In this document: in pieces, positions 14,095-15,006 of the stretch | Layout: each line of letters opens with the position of its first letter | Numbering within the stretch: the stretch's first letter is position 1 | Assembly: GCA_023253435.1 (NCBI GenBank) | Contig: JALRGJ010000003.1 | Span: 1 to 15,006 of the forward strand | DNA from: Ilumatobacteraceae bacterium | GTDB lineage: Bacteria > Actinomycetota > Acidimicrobiia > Acidimicrobiales > Ilumatobacteraceae | Direction of reading: 5' to 3' | DNA: 15,006 nt | Made by a program: the position numbers and the translations under genes | Notes under the pieces: model-generated | Databases searched by the model: none | What the model was told of the DNA's origin: nothing | The model's input: only the letters and a program-made list of their open reading frames with translations

Positions 14095-15006
14095 CAAAAA
14101 ATACTGTGGCCACGTTGTCGTAGATGGAGAGATCTACATAACGAGTTTTACCCACCATGTCTGCGAGTGGAACAGTGACGATGTCTTCGCCTTGCACTGC
14201 AACCATGCATCTTGTGGCACCATCGTGCAGCGCATTGACTGCACCAATTCCTAAACGTGTGCTGAGAACTCTGTCGAATGCAGCAGGGGTTCCGCCACGC
14301 TGCACATGGCCAATTTGCACTACTCGAGTTTCAAAACCAGTTCGTGCTTCTAACTCTCGTGCAACATCAACACTGATTCCGCCAAGACGGGGACGGCCAA
14401 ATGGATCAAGCGCATACTGAGGTTGAGCCATAGTGCCATTTTTGGGTATGGCACCTTCAGCTACAACAACAATGGACGCATACCTACCGCGAGAGTGTTT
14501 GCGTTTCACCGCATCTGCAACATGATTGATGTCGAATGGCCGCTCCGGAATCAAGATTGCTGTTGCTCCCCCGGCAATTCCGGCATAGGTAGCAATCCAA
14601 CCGGTATCACGACCCATCACTTCAACAACTAAAACTCTGTCATGGCTTTCTGCCGTGGTGTGCAATCTGTCTATGGCATCCGTTGCTGTTTGTACGGCCG
14701 TGTGAAAACCAAAAGACACATCTGTTCCCACAATGTCGTTATCGATTGTTTTAGGAATGCCAACAACAGTGATACCTATCTCGTCGTGCAAGAGAGAAGC
14801 AACAGTGAGTGAGCCGTTGCCACCAATCACAATTAACGCATCAATATCTAACTCAGCAAGATTTTCTTTTACCCGCTGGGGACCATTTGGGTGGTCGTAG
14901 GGACTTCCACGACGCGTACCCAAAATTGTGCCACCTTTCGGTAATGCGCCCGCAAGAGAAGCAACGGTGAGTTCTGTGTAGCGCCGTTCTAATACACCGT
15001 CCCAAG
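14090..15006 (-). CDS. pfkA: 6-phosphofructokinase (partial, N-terminus outside window)
   Basis: Phosphofructokinase phosphorylates fructose 6-phosphate in glycolysis. The frame stays open through the right window edge, and the residues before TTG 14923 (…LPKGGTILGTRRGSPY) fit the family, so the true start lies beyond the window; about 305 of an expected 340 or so residues are visible. The catalytic loop PKTIDNDIVGTD (about 14725-14758), MGRDTGW, the fructose 6-phosphate-binding region and IGHVQRGGTPAAFDR are intact. The phosphoryl-donor loop reads GGNGS where classical ATP enzymes have GGDGS, and the next loop has Lys (PKTIDND) where ATP enzymes have Gly (PGTIDND). Lys is typical of pyrophosphate-type and group III enzymes. 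Donor specificity is therefore uncertain. Confidence 0.92.
   Translation of the reverse strand, partial: WDGVLERRYTELTVASLAGALPKGGTILGTRRGSPYDHPNGPQRVKENLAELDIDALIVIGGNGSLTVASLLHDEIGITVVGIPKTIDNDIVGTDVSFGFHTAVQTATDAIDRLHTTAESHDRVLVVEVMGRDTGWIATYAGIAGGATAILIPERPFDINHVADAVKRKHSRGRYASIVVVAEGAIPKNGTMAQPQYALDPFGRPRLGGISVDVARELEARTGFETRVVQIGHVQRGGTPAAFDRVLSTRLGIGAVNALHDGATRCMVAVQGEDIVTVPLADMVGKTRYVDLSIYDNVATVFFG

Noticed and set aside
1..15006. Mobile elements, CRISPR arrays, tRNA or phage genes
   Set aside because: I saw no transposase or integrase frame, no regularly spaced repeats, and no tRNA-like cloverleaf sequence on either strand.

Overview
The window is a gene-dense stretch of bacterial chromosome with roughly half G+C, packed with short or overlapping gene junctions. 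Several proteins look actinobacterial: the MGFF-type sulfite-oxidase-like protein, a DtxR-like regulator with the WEHVMSDE motif, a HelD-type RNA polymerase motor of about 700 residues, a class E-like sortase, and a secreted protein related to actinobacterial PKD-like proteins. A full System I cytochrome c maturation (ccm) operon together with moderate GC suggests an aquatic member of the Acidimicrobiia. That placement is inference from protein character, not from a marker gene.

Layout, left to right. (1) Positions 1-466 (-) hold the start of a molybdopterin sulfite-oxidase-like protein, cut by the window edge. It is divergent from a small histidine phosphatase at 500-961 (+). (2) Positions 969-7406 (-) are one nine-gene operon, ccmA-ccmB-ccmC-ccmD-ccmE-ccmF-ccmG-ccmH-ccmI, in the canonical proteobacterial order. 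Nearly every junction overlaps. The 44-residue ccmD at 5143-5277 is short and easily missed. Together the genes encode heme export and loading (A-E), apocytochrome thiol handling (G, H), the heme ligation scaffold (F) and the TPR apocytochrome chaperone (I). (3) Positions 7467-9902 (+) hold a sortase, a small two-helix membrane protein, a TetR-family regulator and a DtxR/MntR-type metalloregulator, followed at 9914-10348 by a small lipoprotein. (4) Positions 10349-12487 (-) encode a HelD/HelR-type RNA polymerase recycling ATPase, whose stop codon abuts that of the lipoprotein gene. (5) A 165-bp divergent intergenic region carries a near-perfect 21-bp palindrome. It is followed by a secreted PKD-like protein (12653-13474) and a protein of unknown function with a Lys/Ala-rich tail (13520-14083). 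(6) Positions 14090-15006 (-) encode a 6-phosphofructokinase, cut at its N-terminus by the window edge.

No tRNA, rRNA, CRISPR array, insertion sequence or prophage gene was seen, and no gene-free stretch exceeds 300 bp. The most informative regulatory pattern is that several plus-strand genes lack a Shine-Dalgarno sequence and instead have a TANNNT -10 hexamer ending 6-7 nt before the ATG, as expected for leaderless transcripts. I did not find a clearly new multi-gene system. The best leads are the palindrome between helD and the secreted-protein gene, the hybrid metal site of the DtxR/MntR regulator, the extra cysteines in CcmE, and the mixed active-site signature of the phosphofructokinase.
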